A DNA stretch of 64,000 bases from Acetobacter garciniae (lineage in GTDB: Bacteria; Pseudomonadota; Alphaproteobacteria; Acetobacterales; Acetobacteraceae), in contig NZ_JAFVMH010000001.1 of assembly GCF_017377735.1 (NCBI RefSeq), positions 558,001-622,000 of the forward strand, written 5' to 3'. Positions 25,687-34,749 of this stretch are shown in pieces. The number at the start of each line of letters is the position of its first letter. Positions within the stretch are counted from its first letter, which is position 1. The notes below the pieces were generated by a model, which was not told the DNA's origin, did not search any database, and saw only the letters and a program-made list of their open reading frames with translations. The translations under genes were made by a program, and so were the position numbers.

Positions 25687-25781
25687 TGCCCTCGCGACGG
25701 GCCCCGCAAGGCAACCCGTCTGGGCAGTCTGGTTGTGCGAACCCCCATAACCGGGGCATCCGCATACCCTGAACGTGGAAA

Positions 25782-25811
25782 GCCCCACCGCCTTTTTCAA
25801 GGGGGTGGGGC
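25782..25811 (-). terminator. rpmE: Terminator of rpmE
   Basis: GCCCCACC (25782-25789) pairs with GGTGGGGC (25804-25811), with additional inner pairing between CCTTTTT and AAGGG. On the minus strand the stem is followed by TTTCC. It lies 27 bases after the rpmE stop. Confidence 0.75.
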
Positions 25812-25838
25812 CTGCAACACAACCAACGGCGAAAAGGT

Positions 25839-26069
25839 TCAGCCCTTGGTGCGGCTGCCGATTCCTGCAAAGCGCTTGTTGAACTTGGCAACCTGGCCCC
25901 CGGTATCGAGGATACGCTGCACACCGGTCCACGCCGGGTGGGACTTGGTGTCAACGTCAAGACGGAGCGTATCGCCGGGTTTGCCGTAGCAGGAATGCGT
26001 CTTGTATTCCGTGCCGTCCGTCATGATAACGGTGATTTCGTGATAATCGGGGTGAATGCCGGGCTTCAT
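25839..26069 (-). CDS. rpmE: 50S ribosomal protein L31
   Basis: The 76-residue L31 ([22 protein letters not shown]... [26 protein letters not shown]) belongs to the type without the C-x-x-C zinc knuckle in its usual position; a single Cys (HSCYG) remains. It binds the 5S region of the large subunit and bridges subunits. ATG 26069 is preferred over the TTG immediately before it. It is monocistronic with a terminator downstream and divergent from mscL. Confidence 0.96.
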   Translation of the reverse strand: MKPGIHPDYHEITVIMTDGTEYKTHSCYGKPGDTLRLDVDTKSHPAWTGVQRILDTGGQVAKFNKRFAGIGSRTKG

Positions 26070-26395
26070 CAAACTGGTCTTTCATCGCAATAAGCTGGCC
26101 CGATACCGACCGGGCGTTGGTGCGGTGCATATAACGGCACGGGCGGGCGGGATCAATAGTTCATTTCAGCCATACCTGACGGGGCTCGGCCATGGCCCGC
26201 ACACCGGCGGCGAAATCGCCACCGAGCCGGCGCAGGGTGCCGTGTCGCGGCCGCGGGCTGTGGTGCCGACAGCGCATTGCGCAATAAAAAGGAGCGCCAC
26301 CGTCTTTCATGGCTTGAGACGGCTTTGCATTATGGGGGATAGAAAGAGCATGCTCAACGTCTCATTCCTTATATAGCAACAGACAGGAACTCCAG
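26070..26395. other. Divergent promoter region between rpmE and mscL
   Basis: These 326 bases hold no supported gene. Both rpmE and mscL must start within it. A TATATAG at the mscL-proximal end (26373-26379) could be a -10 element about 17 bases upstream of the ATG, implying a very short leader. AGGAA precedes ATG 26396 as the ribosome-binding site. Confidence 0.35.
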
Positions 26396-26884
26396 ATGGC
26401 GAAACCTGCCTCTCGTCTCCATGCCCCGGGCTGGGTGACGGAATTTCGTAAATTCATCATGCGCGGCAATGTCGTTGACCTTGCCGTCGGTGTCATTATC
26501 GGTGCGGCCTTCACGGCGATCGTCAACAGCCTGGTGAAGGATCTTTTCAACCCGCTGCTTGGCCTGCTCATTGGCGGCATCGATTTTTCAAACCTGTTCA
26601 TCACCCTCAAGGGCCCGCATCTGGCGACCCTGGCCGACGCCCAGAAGGCCGGCGCCGTCACCCTGAATGTGGGGCTGTTTCTCAACGCCGTGCTGCAGTT
26701 CCTGATCGTGGCATTCGCCATTTTCTGGATGGTGAAGGTGCTCAGCAGCTTCCATAGCCGCCAGGAAGCCCAGGACGCGGCCGAGGCCCCGCCGCCCGCA
26801 CCCACCAAGACCGAGGTTCTGCTTGAGCAGATCCGCGACGAACTGGCGACAGCCAACAAGGGTGCGACCACCGACAAGGCCTGA
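26396..26884 (+). CDS. mscL: Large-conductance mechanosensitive channel
   Basis: The 162-residue MscL has the conserved N-terminal segment EFRKFIMRGNVVDLAVGVIIGAAFTAIVNSLVKD (first transmembrane helix with the gate glycines), TM2 LNAVLQFLIVAFAIFWMVKVL, and the C-terminal helix EVLLEQIRDELA. It opens under membrane tension to release solutes on hypo-osmotic shock. It is about 25 residues longer than E. coli MscL, the extra lying in the Pro/Ala-rich linker (AEAPPPAPTKT). Divergent from rpmE. Confidence 0.97.
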   Translation: MAKPASRLHAPGWVTEFRKFIMRGNVVDLAVGVIIGAAFTAIVNSLVKDLFNPLLGLLIGGIDFSNLFITLKGPHLATLADAQKAGAVTLNVGLFLNAVLQFLIVAFAIFWMVKVLSSFHSRQEAQDAAEAPPPAPTKTEVLLEQIRDELATANKGATTDKA

Positions 26885-26912
26885 GCACGCCTTGAGGTGA
26901 CCTTTGATCAAA

Positions 26913-26953
26913 GCCGTGTTCCCGGCGGGTTTTTCACCCAGGGGGAACACGGC
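26913..26953. terminator. Hairpin downstream of mscL
   Basis: GCCGTGTTCCC (26913-26923) pairs exactly with GGGAACACGGC (26943-26953); the loop itself holds GGGT/ACCC. There is no T-run after it, so it may be a weak terminator or an mRNA 3'-end stabiliser. It lies 28 bases after mscL. Confidence 0.5.
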
Positions 26954-27013
26954 CGGGCCCGGCGATGGCCCACCATGTTTGCGCAGGGCGGAATATGGGA
27001 TAGGATTCTCGAA

Positions 27014-27415
27014 ATGAAGTCTCCCATCCTTCGCCGCCCGGCACGCCTGAAATCCCTGCTGGCCCTTATGGCGGCGTGCGGTCTTGTGGCCGGGTGTCAG
27101 TCCGGCCCATCGGGCCTTGTGCTGCGGCAGACACCCCGTACCGTCCTGTATTCCTACCTTGTGGCGAACGGCATGGCGCGTGGCCGGCTGATGAGCGAGA
27201 CGGTAACCCCTGCCGAATACCTGCATATCGTGCAGGCCGATCGGAGCGCGCTGATCGCGATCCTGCTTTTTCGCGACAAGCCCAACCCGCAGAACCTGGG
27301 CAAGGCCGGGCAGCGGGTCGAGGATTTTCTCGGCGTGATCGAAGCCCCGTCTTCTCCGCTTGCCAAGGGGCTGCAACTCCAGGCCCCCGATCCCAAGGCT
27401 GGCGCCATGCGCTGA
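27014..27415 (+). CDS. Small predicted outer-membrane lipoprotein, unknown function
   Basis: The 133-residue protein has a lipoprotein signal peptide: basic MKSPILRRPARLK, hydrophobic SLLALMAACG, lipobox LVAGC with the acylated cysteine at residue 28. Residues Gln-Ser after the cysteine do not give an inner-membrane retention signal, so outer-membrane sorting is expected. The mature part (TPRTVLYSYLVANGMARGRLM ... AEYLHIVQADRSALIAIL) is helical and unrecognised. ATG 27014 was chosen because it begins the signal peptide; the upstream extension is not signal-like and the ribosome-binding site is weak. Confidence 0.7.
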   Translation: MKSPILRRPARLKSLLALMAACGLVAGCQSGPSGLVLRQTPRTVLYSYLVANGMARGRLMSETVTPAEYLHIVQADRSALIAILLFRDKPNPQNLGKAGQRVEDFLGVIEAPSSPLAKGLQLQAPDPKAGAMR

Positions 27416-27604
27416 CTGGCCCTGCCTTGGGCAGCGGCCATGGGCGCACAAAGCCCGGCGCGGACAGGGCCACAGCCCGCGCGATGTTTCAGGCAGCAAC
27501 TATCGGAAGTTTGAGCAGGGCGGGGCCGTCCCCCGGCTGGCGATGACAGGCCACGTCCGGGCGGGGCAGGCGGTCTGGATGACCGCTGCCCGGCCCGGCT
27601 GCGT

Positions 27605-28561
27605 TCAGCCCTGCGAGGCGGGAGCGGAACCGGTCTTGGCGGGCTTGGCGCCGCGTTTGAGGCGGCCTTCCCCCATGAACAGCAGCAGGGGGGCCGCAAT
27701 GAAAATGGAGGAGGACGTGCCCACGACAATGCCGAACAGCATGGTCCACGCAAAGCCGGACAGCGTGGCCCCCCCCCAAAGTGCCAGGGGCAGGGCGGCC
27801 AGGAAAACGGTGGAGGATGTGCCCAGCGTGCGGTTCAGCGTCTCGTTGATGGAAAGGTTGAGCAGGTCGATCAGGGGCATGGTGCGGTATTTGCGCAGGT
27901 TTTCGCGCACGCGGTCATACACCACCACCTTGTCGTTGGTGGAATAGCCCAGAATGGTCAGGATGGCGGCCACCATGACCAGATCGAACTCGAACCCTGT
28001 CAGCACCAGAAAACCCATGGTCTTGGTCAGGTCCAGCACGAGGGTAATGACCGCGCTGAGCGCGAATTCCCATTCGAAGCGGATCCAGATATAGGCCAGG
28101 ATCATCGCAAGGCTGAGCCCAAGGGCCAGCATGCCGTTGCGAAACAGTTCGGCCGAAACCGATGCCCCGACCGCGTCGGCCCGCAGGATGGTCGTGCCCG
28201 GCAGGGCGTCGGCCACCGTATGGCGCACCTGGTCCACCACGGCCTGGGTATCCTGGCCTTCGCCCGTGTCCAGGCGGATCAGCACATCATCGGGCGAGCC
28301 GAAGGCCTGGAACGACGCATGGCGGATGCCGTGCGCCGCCAGCGCTGTGCGCAGCTTCGCGAAATCCGCGGGGCCGGGGGTCTTGGCTTCCACCACGATC
28401 CCGCCGCGAAAATCCAGCCCCAGCGTCAGCCCGGGATGGAAAAACAGGATCAGCGAACCCACGGATAGCACGGCCGAGGTGATCAGCCCCATGAAACGGC
28501 CGCGCATGAAGTTGATATGGGTGTCCTTGCGAACAAAGCGCAGGAGAGGACGTCCGAGCAT
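27605..28561 (-). CDS. secF: Protein translocase subunit SecF
   Basis: The 318-residue SecF has its first helix near residues 26-44, the periplasmic domain with GLDFRGGIVVEAKTPG, then five helices including IRFEWEFALSAVITLVLDLTKTMGFLVLTG and GYSTNDKVVVYDRVREN (motif D). SecDF uses proton flow to assist late steps of preprotein export and forms a complex with YajC. It starts 12 bases after secD ends, in one transcript. It lies at the 3' end of the secD-secF pair; no yajC is in the window. Confidence 0.97.
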   Translation of the reverse strand: MLGRPLLRFVRKDTHINFMRGRFMGLITSAVLSVGSLILFFHPGLTLGLDFRGGIVVEAKTPGPADFAKLRTALAAHGIRHASFQAFGSPDDVLIRLDTGEGQDTQAVVDQVRHTVADALPGTTILRADAVGASVSAELFRNGMLALGLSLAMILAYIWIRFEWEFALSAVITLVLDLTKTMGFLVLTGFEFDLVMVAAILTILGYSTNDKVVVYDRVRENLRKYRTMPLIDLLNLSINETLNRTLGTSSTVFLAALPLALWGGATLSGFAWTMLFGIVVGTSSSIFIAAPLLLFMGEGRLKRGAKPAKTGSAPASQG

Positions 28562-28573
28562 ATGCGCCTCGTT

Positions 28574-30133
28574 TCAGACAGGCAGGCTGGCAGGGCGCGT
28601 GAGCGCGTACCAGCGGGCCATGAGCATGCGGGAAAGCAGCAGGGTCGTGAACAGGGTCGTCACGATCCCGATGGTGATGGTCAGCGCGAAGCCGCGCACC
28701 GGGCCGGTGCCGAAGACAAACAGCATCACATGGGCGAGCAGGGCTGTGGCGTTACTGTCCACGATGGTGGAGGTGGCGCGTTCGAACCCGGCCTGCATGG
28801 CTGCAAGCGGGGTGCGGCCACGGGCCACTTCCTCACGGATGCGTTCGTTGATCAGGATATTGGCATCCACCGCCATGCCCAGGGTCAGCAGCATCCCGGC
28901 CATGCCCGGCAGGGTCAGCGTCGCCTCGAACAGGGACAGGATGGCCACCATCAGCACAAGGTTGGCCAGCAGGGCGGCATCGGCATACCAGCCGAAGCGG
29001 CCGTAGAACAGCACCATGAACACCACGACCAGCACAAAGCCTGCGGCCAGGCTTATGATCCCCGCACGAATGGAATCGGCCCCCAGGGACGGCCCGATGG
29101 TGCGCTGTTCAACCACGCTGAGGGGGGCTGGCAGCGCGCCTGCGCGCAGCATCAGGGCAAGGTCGGTCGCGCGCTGGGCGTCGAACCCGCCGGTAATCTG
29201 CCCGTTCCCGCCCGTAATGGGGGTGCGGATGACCGGGGCCTCGATCACCTTGTTGTCCAGCACGATGGCGAAACGCTTGCCCACATTGGCCTGCGTCACA
29301 CCCGCGAAGGCATGCGTGCCGATCGAATCAAAGGAGAAGCTGACAGCCCATTCGCCCGTCTGCTGGTCGATCGCAGCCCCCGCGTTCGTCAGGTCCGAAC
29401 CATCCACATCCACATGATCGAACACGGCAAGCGGTGCGCCATCGGCCGGGTTGGCCATGGGCAGCAGGCTGACGCCGGGCGGGGGGTAGGTGGTGTGCAG
29501 CGGGTTGGAATCGACAAGCTGGAACGTCATTTTCGCTGTGGTGCCCAGCAGCGCCTTGATCCGGTCGGGATCGCTGATACCGGGCAGTTCCACCACGATC
29601 CGGTCATCGCCCTGGCGGGTGATCTCGGGGTCCACCGCACCGGTGCCGTCTATGCGGCGGCGCACGATTTCAATGGACTGGGTCACCGCCTCACGCGCGC
29701 GAACGCGAATGGACTCGGGCGCCAGGGTCAGGGCGATGGCCCCGCCGTCACGCGGGCTGATGCTGAATTCGTTGGGGACCGCGCGCGGCAGGTCGGCCAG
29801 GGCTGCGATATCGGCCTGGGTTTCGGACGGTGTGCGCGGCAGGAAGGTAATTTCCGCCCGTTCGGCATCCACCGTAATGTTCTGGTAGCCCAGATTGTTC
29901 TTCAGTAGCGCGTCGCGCATGGTTTCGGACAGGGTCTGCAACCTGTCATGGGTCAGGCTTTTCAGGTCGACCTGCATCAGCAGGTAGGAGCCGCCGCGCA
30001 GGTCCAGCCCCAGATGGATCTGTCTCCACGGCACGGAAGGGAACGGCTTGCGCATGCCATTGGGCAGGCATAGCAGCAGGCCCAGCAGGCACACGCCCAT
30101 TACCGAGGCCAGTTTAAGGCGGCTGTAATACAT
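28574..30133 (-). CDS. secD: Protein translocase subunit SecD
   Basis: The 519-residue SecD starts with a single helix (ASVMGVCLLGLLLCLP), then HLGLDLRGGSYLLMQVD, the P1 head domain, and five C-terminal helices (AGIISLAAGFVLVVVFMVLFYGRFGWYADAALLAN; GMAVDANILINERIREE). The start at 30133 (MYYSRLKLASVM) is chosen because AGGTAAG precedes it and it fits SecD N-termini; the frame runs 29 codons further. It powers protein export together with SecF. The region 30134-30454, divergent from the oxidoreductase gene, contains no recognised element. Confidence 0.97.
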   Translation of the reverse strand: MYYSRLKLASVMGVCLLGLLLCLPNGMRKPFPSVPWRQIHLGLDLRGGSYLLMQVDLKSLTHDRLQTLSETMRDALLKNNLGYQNITVDAERAEITFLPRTPSETQADIAALADLPRAVPNEFSISPRDGGAIALTLAPESIRVRAREAVTQSIEIVRRRIDGTGAVDPEITRQGDDRIVVELPGISDPDRIKALLGTTAKMTFQLVDSNPLHTTYPPPGVSLLPMANPADGAPLAVFDHVDVDGSDLTNAGAAIDQQTGEWAVSFSFDSIGTHAFAGVTQANVGKRFAIVLDNKVIEAPVIRTPITGGNGQITGGFDAQRATDLALMLRAGALPAPLSVVEQRTIGPSLGADSIRAGIISLAAGFVLVVVFMVLFYGRFGWYADAALLANLVLMVAILSLFEATLTLPGMAGMLLTLGMAVDANILINERIREEVARGRTPLAAMQAGFERATSTIVDSNATALLAHVMLFVFGTGPVRGFALTITIGIVTTLFTTLLLSRMLMARWYALTRPASLPV

Positions 30134-30454
30134 TCTTACCTGATCACTTGCAGTTCTGTTGCCCGGGAACATGCCGTCCCCGCTGGTGGGATGCAACCAT
30201 TCAACTGATCGCGCGCGCATGAAGGTCTGTTCTTGCCACCCCCGCGTGGCATGGCTGCATCACCTTTCTGGTGCGCCACCGGGCGGATTACAGCCGTTTT
30301 TCGCCTGCCTGTCGCAGGTGCCAGGCGGCAGGTGGCGGAATATCAGCACTGGGGGCGGCCTGCCTTGCATTCGCCGGCCAGCCTGCTACGGCTTGGCAAC
30401 GGTAATGCCCGTGCCTGCGGCCGGGTCGGCCAGGACGGTAAGGGCGAGGCAAGC
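30134..30454. other. Divergent intergenic region secD / Gfo-Idh gene
   Basis: 321 bases with no supported gene or clear promoter consensus. It must hold the start sites of both flanking transcripts. A GAGG Shine-Dalgarno at 30446-30449 serves the gene at 30455. Confidence 0.4.
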
Positions 30455-31435
30455 ATGAGCACAGTTTTACGCGTGGGTGTGATCGGGGCAGGGCATTTCG
30501 GGCGCTACCATGCGTTGAAAATCCGTGACGTACCGCATGAGGTCCTGTCCGGCCTGTTCGACCCCGACCCGGCCCGCGCAGCACTGGTCGCGCGGGAGGC
30601 TGGTTGCCCCCCCATGCCCGATATCGACGCGCTGCTTGCGGTGTCGGATGCCGTGGTGGTGGCGGCCCCGGCCGAATTCCATTTCGACCTCGCGGTCCAG
30701 GCCCTGCGCGCGGGCAAGCATGTACTGGTGGAAAAGCCGGTGGCCGAAACACTGGAACAGGCGGATTTTCTCATCACCCTGGCGCAGGAAAGCGGGCTTG
30801 TCTGTCAGGTGGGGCATCTTCTGCGCTATTCGGCCGAACACGCGGCCATTACGCAGCGCATGACCCGCCCGCTCTATATCGAGGCCACGCGCATCGCCCC
30901 CTACAAGCAGCGTGGCACGGATGTGTCCGTGATCCTGGACCTGATGATCCACGACCTGGATCTGGTGCTGGCGGTGGTGGACAGCCCCATAGCCCAGGTG
31001 GACGCCCTGGGGGCGGCAGTCAGTTCCGCGCATGAGGATATCGCCAATGCGCGTGTGCGGTTCGAAAACGGCTGTGTGGCGACAATTACGGCCAGCCGCA
31101 TTTCCCTCAAGACCGAGCGGCGCATGCGCCTGTTTTCGGAGGAAGGGTATCTGTCCGCCGATTTCGTCAAGCGCGAGCTGACCATGATCGGGCGCGAGCG
31201 GGGCCTGCCCCTGCCCGGCACGGACGGATTCCGCCGCGAACACATGACCTGGAAGGAACAGGATTCGCTGTTCGCCGAACATGCGGCCTTCGTGGCGTCC
31301 TGCCTGCATGGGGCACCGGTCGTGGTGGATGCGCAGGCGGGCAGGCGGGCCCTTGCCGCGGCCCTTGCGGTCACCAGCGGCATTGCCGCGTCCCGCGCGC
31401 GCATGGAACTGTCAGGCCTTATCCGCCCAGCCTGA
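30455..31435 (+). CDS. Gfo/Idh/MocA-family oxidoreductase (possibly UDP-GlcNAc 3-dehydrogenase-like)
   Basis: The 326-residue protein has the Rossmann motif VGVIGAGHFGRYHALKI and the family's catalytic-site signature EKPVAETLEQAD (Lys in EKP). A substrate-side stretch IAPYKQRGTDVSVILDLMIHDLDLVL contains the His of the D-x-x-x-H motif. The 'RGTDV-V-LDLMIHDLD' pattern is shared with GnnA-type UDP-GlcNAc 3-dehydrogenases placed near lipid A genes, but no partner aminotransferase lies here, so the substrate remains open. ATG 30455 follows GAGG; the upstream extension is not conserved-looking. Confidence 0.8.
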   Translation: MSTVLRVGVIGAGHFGRYHALKIRDVPHEVLSGLFDPDPARAALVAREAGCPPMPDIDALLAVSDAVVVAAPAEFHFDLAVQALRAGKHVLVEKPVAETLEQADFLITLAQESGLVCQVGHLLRYSAEHAAITQRMTRPLYIEATRIAPYKQRGTDVSVILDLMIHDLDLVLAVVDSPIAQVDALGAAVSSAHEDIANARVRFENGCVATITASRISLKTERRMRLFSEEGYLSADFVKRELTMIGRERGLPLPGTDGFRREHMTWKEQDSLFAEHAAFVASCLHGAPVVVDAQAGRRALAAALAVTSGIAASRARMELSGLIRPA

Positions 31436-31545
31436 CAGGGTGGCCTGACGGGTTGGGCCGAACGCCAGTCGTGGCCTCCCAAATGCGGGAGAAATGAGCC
31501 AGTTTTGCGAATGCAAGCCTTTTTTGCGGTCGATCTGCGAAAAAT

Positions 31546-31593
31546 TCTCTAGATATGGTGGGAAAGATGGAGCAGAAACACGATATATGGTGT
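31546..31593 (+). promoter_or_regulatory. Paired NrdR-box-like operators upstream of nrdA
   Basis: ACACGATATATGGTGT (31578-31593) matches the NrdR palindrome ACAC-N8-GTGT with an AT core. A second copy, TCTCTAGATATGGTGG (31546-31561), agrees at 11 of 16 positions and is offset by exactly 32 bases, the usual three-turn spacing of NrdR box pairs. The nrdA ATG is 58 bases downstream. Confidence 0.7.
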
Positions 31594-31651
31594 TCTGGCC
31601 CAGCCGGACAAACGCCCCCAAATATCTGAGAAAACAGCGGAGAGCCTGGTC

Positions 31652-33574
31652 ATGAGTCTGATCGACGTGCATGAGAATGACACCCTTCGCCCCCAGGCGA
31701 CGGCACCAGGTGAACCCGATCTTTTCGGCAACGGCGCTTTGCCTGACATGGTGCAGCTTCCCGGCCACCATCAGGTGCGGGTGGACCGCACGCGCGATGC
31801 GTTGCTGACACCCTTCGGCAAGGCCACGCTCGATAACCGCTACCTGCTGCCCGACGAAAGCTACCAGGACCTTTTCGGCCGCGTTGCCTCCTATTACGGG
31901 GCTGACGCCGCCCATGCCCAGCGGCTGTACGACTATATCAGCCGGCACTGGTTCATGCCTGCAACGCCGGTGCTGTCCAATGGCGGCACCACGCGCGGCC
32001 TGCCGATCTCGTGCTTCCTGAACGAAGCCAATGACAGCCTGCAGGGCATTGTCGATCTGTGGAACGAGAATGTGTGGCTGGCCAGCAAGGGCGGGGGCAT
32101 CGGTTCGTACTGGGGCAACCTGCGCTCCATCGGTGAGAACGTGGGTCGCAACGGCAAGACATCGGGGGTGATTCCGTTCATCCGCGTGATGGACAGCCTG
32201 ACCCTGGCCATTTCCCAGGGCTCGCTCCGGCGTGGCTCGGCTGCGGTCTACCTGCCGGTATGGCACCCCGAGATCGAGGAATTCATCGAAATCCGCCGCC
32301 CCACGGGTGGGGACCCCAACCGCAAGGCGCTGAACCTGCATCACGGCATTCTTGTCTCCGACGCGTTCATGCGCGCGGTGGAGGCGGATGACGAATGGGC
32401 GCTGCTTTCCCCCAAGGACAATGCGGTCATCCGCAAGATTTCGGCGCGCGGGCTGTGGATTCGTATCCTTACCGCGCGGATGGAGCAGGGCGAGCCCTAT
32501 ATCGTCTATTCCGACCATGTGAACAACGCGCGGCCCGAACACCACAAGCTGGCGGGGCTGGAGGTCAAGACCTCCAACCTGTGTTCGGAAATTACCCTGC
32601 CCACAGGGGTCGACCATCACGGCAAGGCGCGTACGGCGGTGTGCTGCCTGTCATCCCTGAACCTGGAAACCTGGGACGAATGGTCGGATAACCCGCAGTT
32701 CATCGAAGATGTCATGCTGTTCCTCGATAACGTTTTGCAGGACTTTATCGATCGCGCGCCTCATGACATGGACCGCGCCAAATACGCCGCCATGCGCGAA
32801 CGCTCGGTGGGGCTGGGGGTTATGGGCTTTCATTCCTTCCTGCAAAGCAAGGATGTGCCGTTTGAGAGCGTGATCGCCAAGGTCTGGAACCGCAAGATTT
32901 TCAAGCATATCCGCGAACAGGCCGATGCCGCGTCGCGCAAGCTGGCCGAACAGCGCGGGCCCTGCCCGGATGCGGCGGAATATGGCATTATGGAGCGGTT
33001 TTCCAACAAGATGGCGATCGCGCCCACCGCCTCCATTTCCATTATCGCGGGCAATGCCAGCCCGGGGATCGAGCCGATCGCGGCCAATGTGTTCTTGCAG
33101 AAAACCCTCTCCGGTTCCTTTACGGTGCGCAACCGCCACCTGCAGAAACTGCTGGAGAAAAAGGGCTACGACACGCCCGATGTGTGGTCATCCATCACTA
33201 CCAGCAAGGGCAGTGTCCAGCATCTGGATTTCCTGACCCAGCAGGAAAAGGACGTGTATAAGACCGCCTTCGAACTGGACCAGCGCTGGGTTGTCGAACA
33301 TGCTGCGGACCGGCAGCCATTCGTCTGCCAGGCGCAGTCGGTCAATCTGTTCCTGCCTGCCGATGTGCATAAGCGTGACCTGCACCAGATCCATTTCCAG
33401 GCCTGGAAAAAAGGGCTGAAGTCCCTGTACTACTGCCGCAGCCTGTCCATCCAGCGGGCCGATACGGTCAGCAACGTGCTGGCCAAGTCCGATGTCATGC
33501 AGGTGGACCAGGCGGCCCCGGCCCCTGTGGCAGCACAAAGCAGCAATTATGAGGAATGCCTGGCCTGCCAGTAA
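31652..33574 (+). CDS. nrdA: Class I ribonucleotide reductase catalytic subunit, short form
   Basis: The 640-residue NrdA carries the active-site and redox residues GLPISCFL (first redox Cys), SNLCSEI (Asn-x-Cys-x-Glu radical site), AVCCLSSLNLE, the radical-transfer tyrosine pair LKSLYYCRS, and the C-terminal shuttle cysteines in ECLACQ. It reduces ribonucleoside diphosphates for DNA synthesis. It starts directly with the catalytic barrel region; the 90-residue ATP-cone regulatory domain found at the N-terminus of E. coli NrdA is missing. Its partner nrdB follows after 109 bases with its own NrdR-like box. Confidence 0.96.
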   Translation: MSLIDVHENDTLRPQATAPGEPDLFGNGALPDMVQLPGHHQVRVDRTRDALLTPFGKATLDNRYLLPDESYQDLFGRVASYYGADAAHAQRLYDYISRHWFMPATPVLSNGGTTRGLPISCFLNEANDSLQGIVDLWNENVWLASKGGGIGSYWGNLRSIGENVGRNGKTSGVIPFIRVMDSLTLAISQGSLRRGSAAVYLPVWHPEIEEFIEIRRPTGGDPNRKALNLHHGILVSDAFMRAVEADDEWALLSPKDNAVIRKISARGLWIRILTARMEQGEPYIVYSDHVNNARPEHHKLAGLEVKTSNLCSEITLPTGVDHHGKARTAVCCLSSLNLETWDEWSDNPQFIEDVMLFLDNVLQDFIDRAPHDMDRAKYAAMRERSVGLGVMGFHSFLQSKDVPFESVIAKVWNRKIFKHIREQADAASRKLAEQRGPCPDAAEYGIMERFSNKMAIAPTASISIIAGNASPGIEPIAANVFLQKTLSGSFTVRNRHLQKLLEKKGYDTPDVWSSITTSKGSVQHLDFLTQQEKDVYKTAFELDQRWVVEHAADRQPFVCQAQSVNLFLPADVHKRDLHQIHFQAWKKGLKSLYYCRSLSIQRADTVSNVLAKSDVMQVDQAAPAPVAAQSSNYEECLACQ

Positions 33575-33620
33575 AGCCGGGTAGGGTTGCGCCAAGTTAA
33601 GTCAAGAATGCAGGATTGGT

Positions 33621-33636
33621 GCGCAATATATTGTTT
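33621..33636 (+). promoter_or_regulatory. NrdR-box-like palindrome upstream of nrdB
   Basis: GCGCAATATATTGTTT resembles the NrdR consensus (CAATATATTG core). A weaker similarity (8 of 16) lies 32 bases upstream at 33589-33604. This suggests nrdB can be regulated separately as well as through the nrdA promoter. Confidence 0.5.
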
Positions 33637-33683
33637 ATAAAAGAAAGTTGGTGGCCCTGCGGGTGCTGCCCAAAGGGGGCGAC

Positions 33684-34700
33684 ATGAACGAGAACACCAC
33701 CGGACAGGAACCGCAGGAACAGCGCTTCGACCTGCTGACGGCCAACCCGGTTTACAAGCCCTTCCGCTATCCGTGGGCTTATGATGCGTGGCTGACGCAG
33801 CAGCGCCTGCACTGGCTGCCCGAGGAAGTGCCCCTGGCCGATGATGTCAAGGACTGGCACAAGGTTCTCAATGACGGCGAACGCCATCTGGTGACGCAGA
33901 TTTTCCGCTTCTTCACCCAGTCGGATGTGGAAGTGAACAACTGCTACATGAAGCACTACAGCCGTGTGTTCAAACCCACGGAAGTGCTGATGATGCTTTC
34001 GGCGTTTTCCAACATCGAGACCATTCACATCGCCGCCTACAGCTACCTTCTGGACACGCTGGGTATTCCCGAGGCCGAGTATTCCGCATTCCTTAAATAC
34101 AAGGAAATGAAGGATAAATACGATTACATGCAGACCTTCTCGGTCGACAGCAAGCATGAAATCGCCAAGACCCTGGCAGCCTTTGGCGCCTTTACCGAAG
34201 GGCTCCAGCTTTTCGCGTCCTTCGCCATCCTGCTGAACTTTCCGCGCTTCAACAAGCTCAAGGGCATGGGGCAGATCGTGTCCTGGTCGGTGCGTGACGA
34301 AACACTGCACTGCCTGTCCATCATCCGCCTGTTCCGCGTGTTCATTCAGGAAAACCCGCATATCTGGACGGCGGAACTGCGCGAAGAACTGACCGAGATC
34401 TGCCGCACCATTGTCGAGCATGAAGAAGCCTTCATCGACCTGGCCTTTGAAATGGGCGCGGTGGAAGGGCTGGATGCGGCACAGGTCAAGACCTACATCC
34501 ATTTCATTGCCGATCGCCGGCTGACCCAGCTTGGGCTCGACCCGATCTACAACACCACGACCAACCCGCTGCCGTGGCTCGATGACATGCTCAATGCCGT
34601 CGAGCATACGAATTTCTTTGAAAATCGCGCCACCGAATACAGTCGCGCCTCGACCCTGGGCACATGGGAAGAAGCGTTTGAAGAGTCTGTCTTCCAGTAA
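33684..34700 (+). CDS. nrdB: Class I ribonucleotide reductase radical subunit
   Basis: The 338-residue ferritin-like R2 protein has metal ligands and the radical tyrosine in SNIETIHIAAYSYLL (Glu, His, then Tyr four residues later, as in E. coli R2). Further ligands are in ERHLVTQIF and SWSVRDETLHCLSI, and in IVEHEEAFIDLAFE. The tyrosine argues for a Tyr-radical (Ia/Ib-like) enzyme rather than the Phe-bearing class Ic. The C-terminus EEAFEESVFQ is the NrdA-docking tail. ATG 33684 has AAAGGGGG upstream. It has no N-terminal ATP cone either. Confidence 0.96.
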   Translation: MNENTTGQEPQEQRFDLLTANPVYKPFRYPWAYDAWLTQQRLHWLPEEVPLADDVKDWHKVLNDGERHLVTQIFRFFTQSDVEVNNCYMKHYSRVFKPTEVLMMLSAFSNIETIHIAAYSYLLDTLGIPEAEYSAFLKYKEMKDKYDYMQTFSVDSKHEIAKTLAAFGAFTEGLQLFASFAILLNFPRFNKLKGMGQIVSWSVRDETLHCLSIIRLFRVFIQENPHIWTAELREELTEICRTIVEHEEAFIDLAFEMGAVEGLDAAQVKTYIHFIADRRLTQLGLDPIYNTTTNPLPWLDDMLNAVEHTNFFENRATEYSRASTLGTWEEAFEESVFQ

Positions 34701-34749
34701 TCCGGCAAGCTGGATTCCGGCCGGGCCCGAGCCTGGGTGATGCAGGCGG

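Noticed and set aside
28517..29908. Open frame of 463 codons on the plus strand
   Set aside because: Antisense to secD, with a His/Gly/Gln-rich translation.
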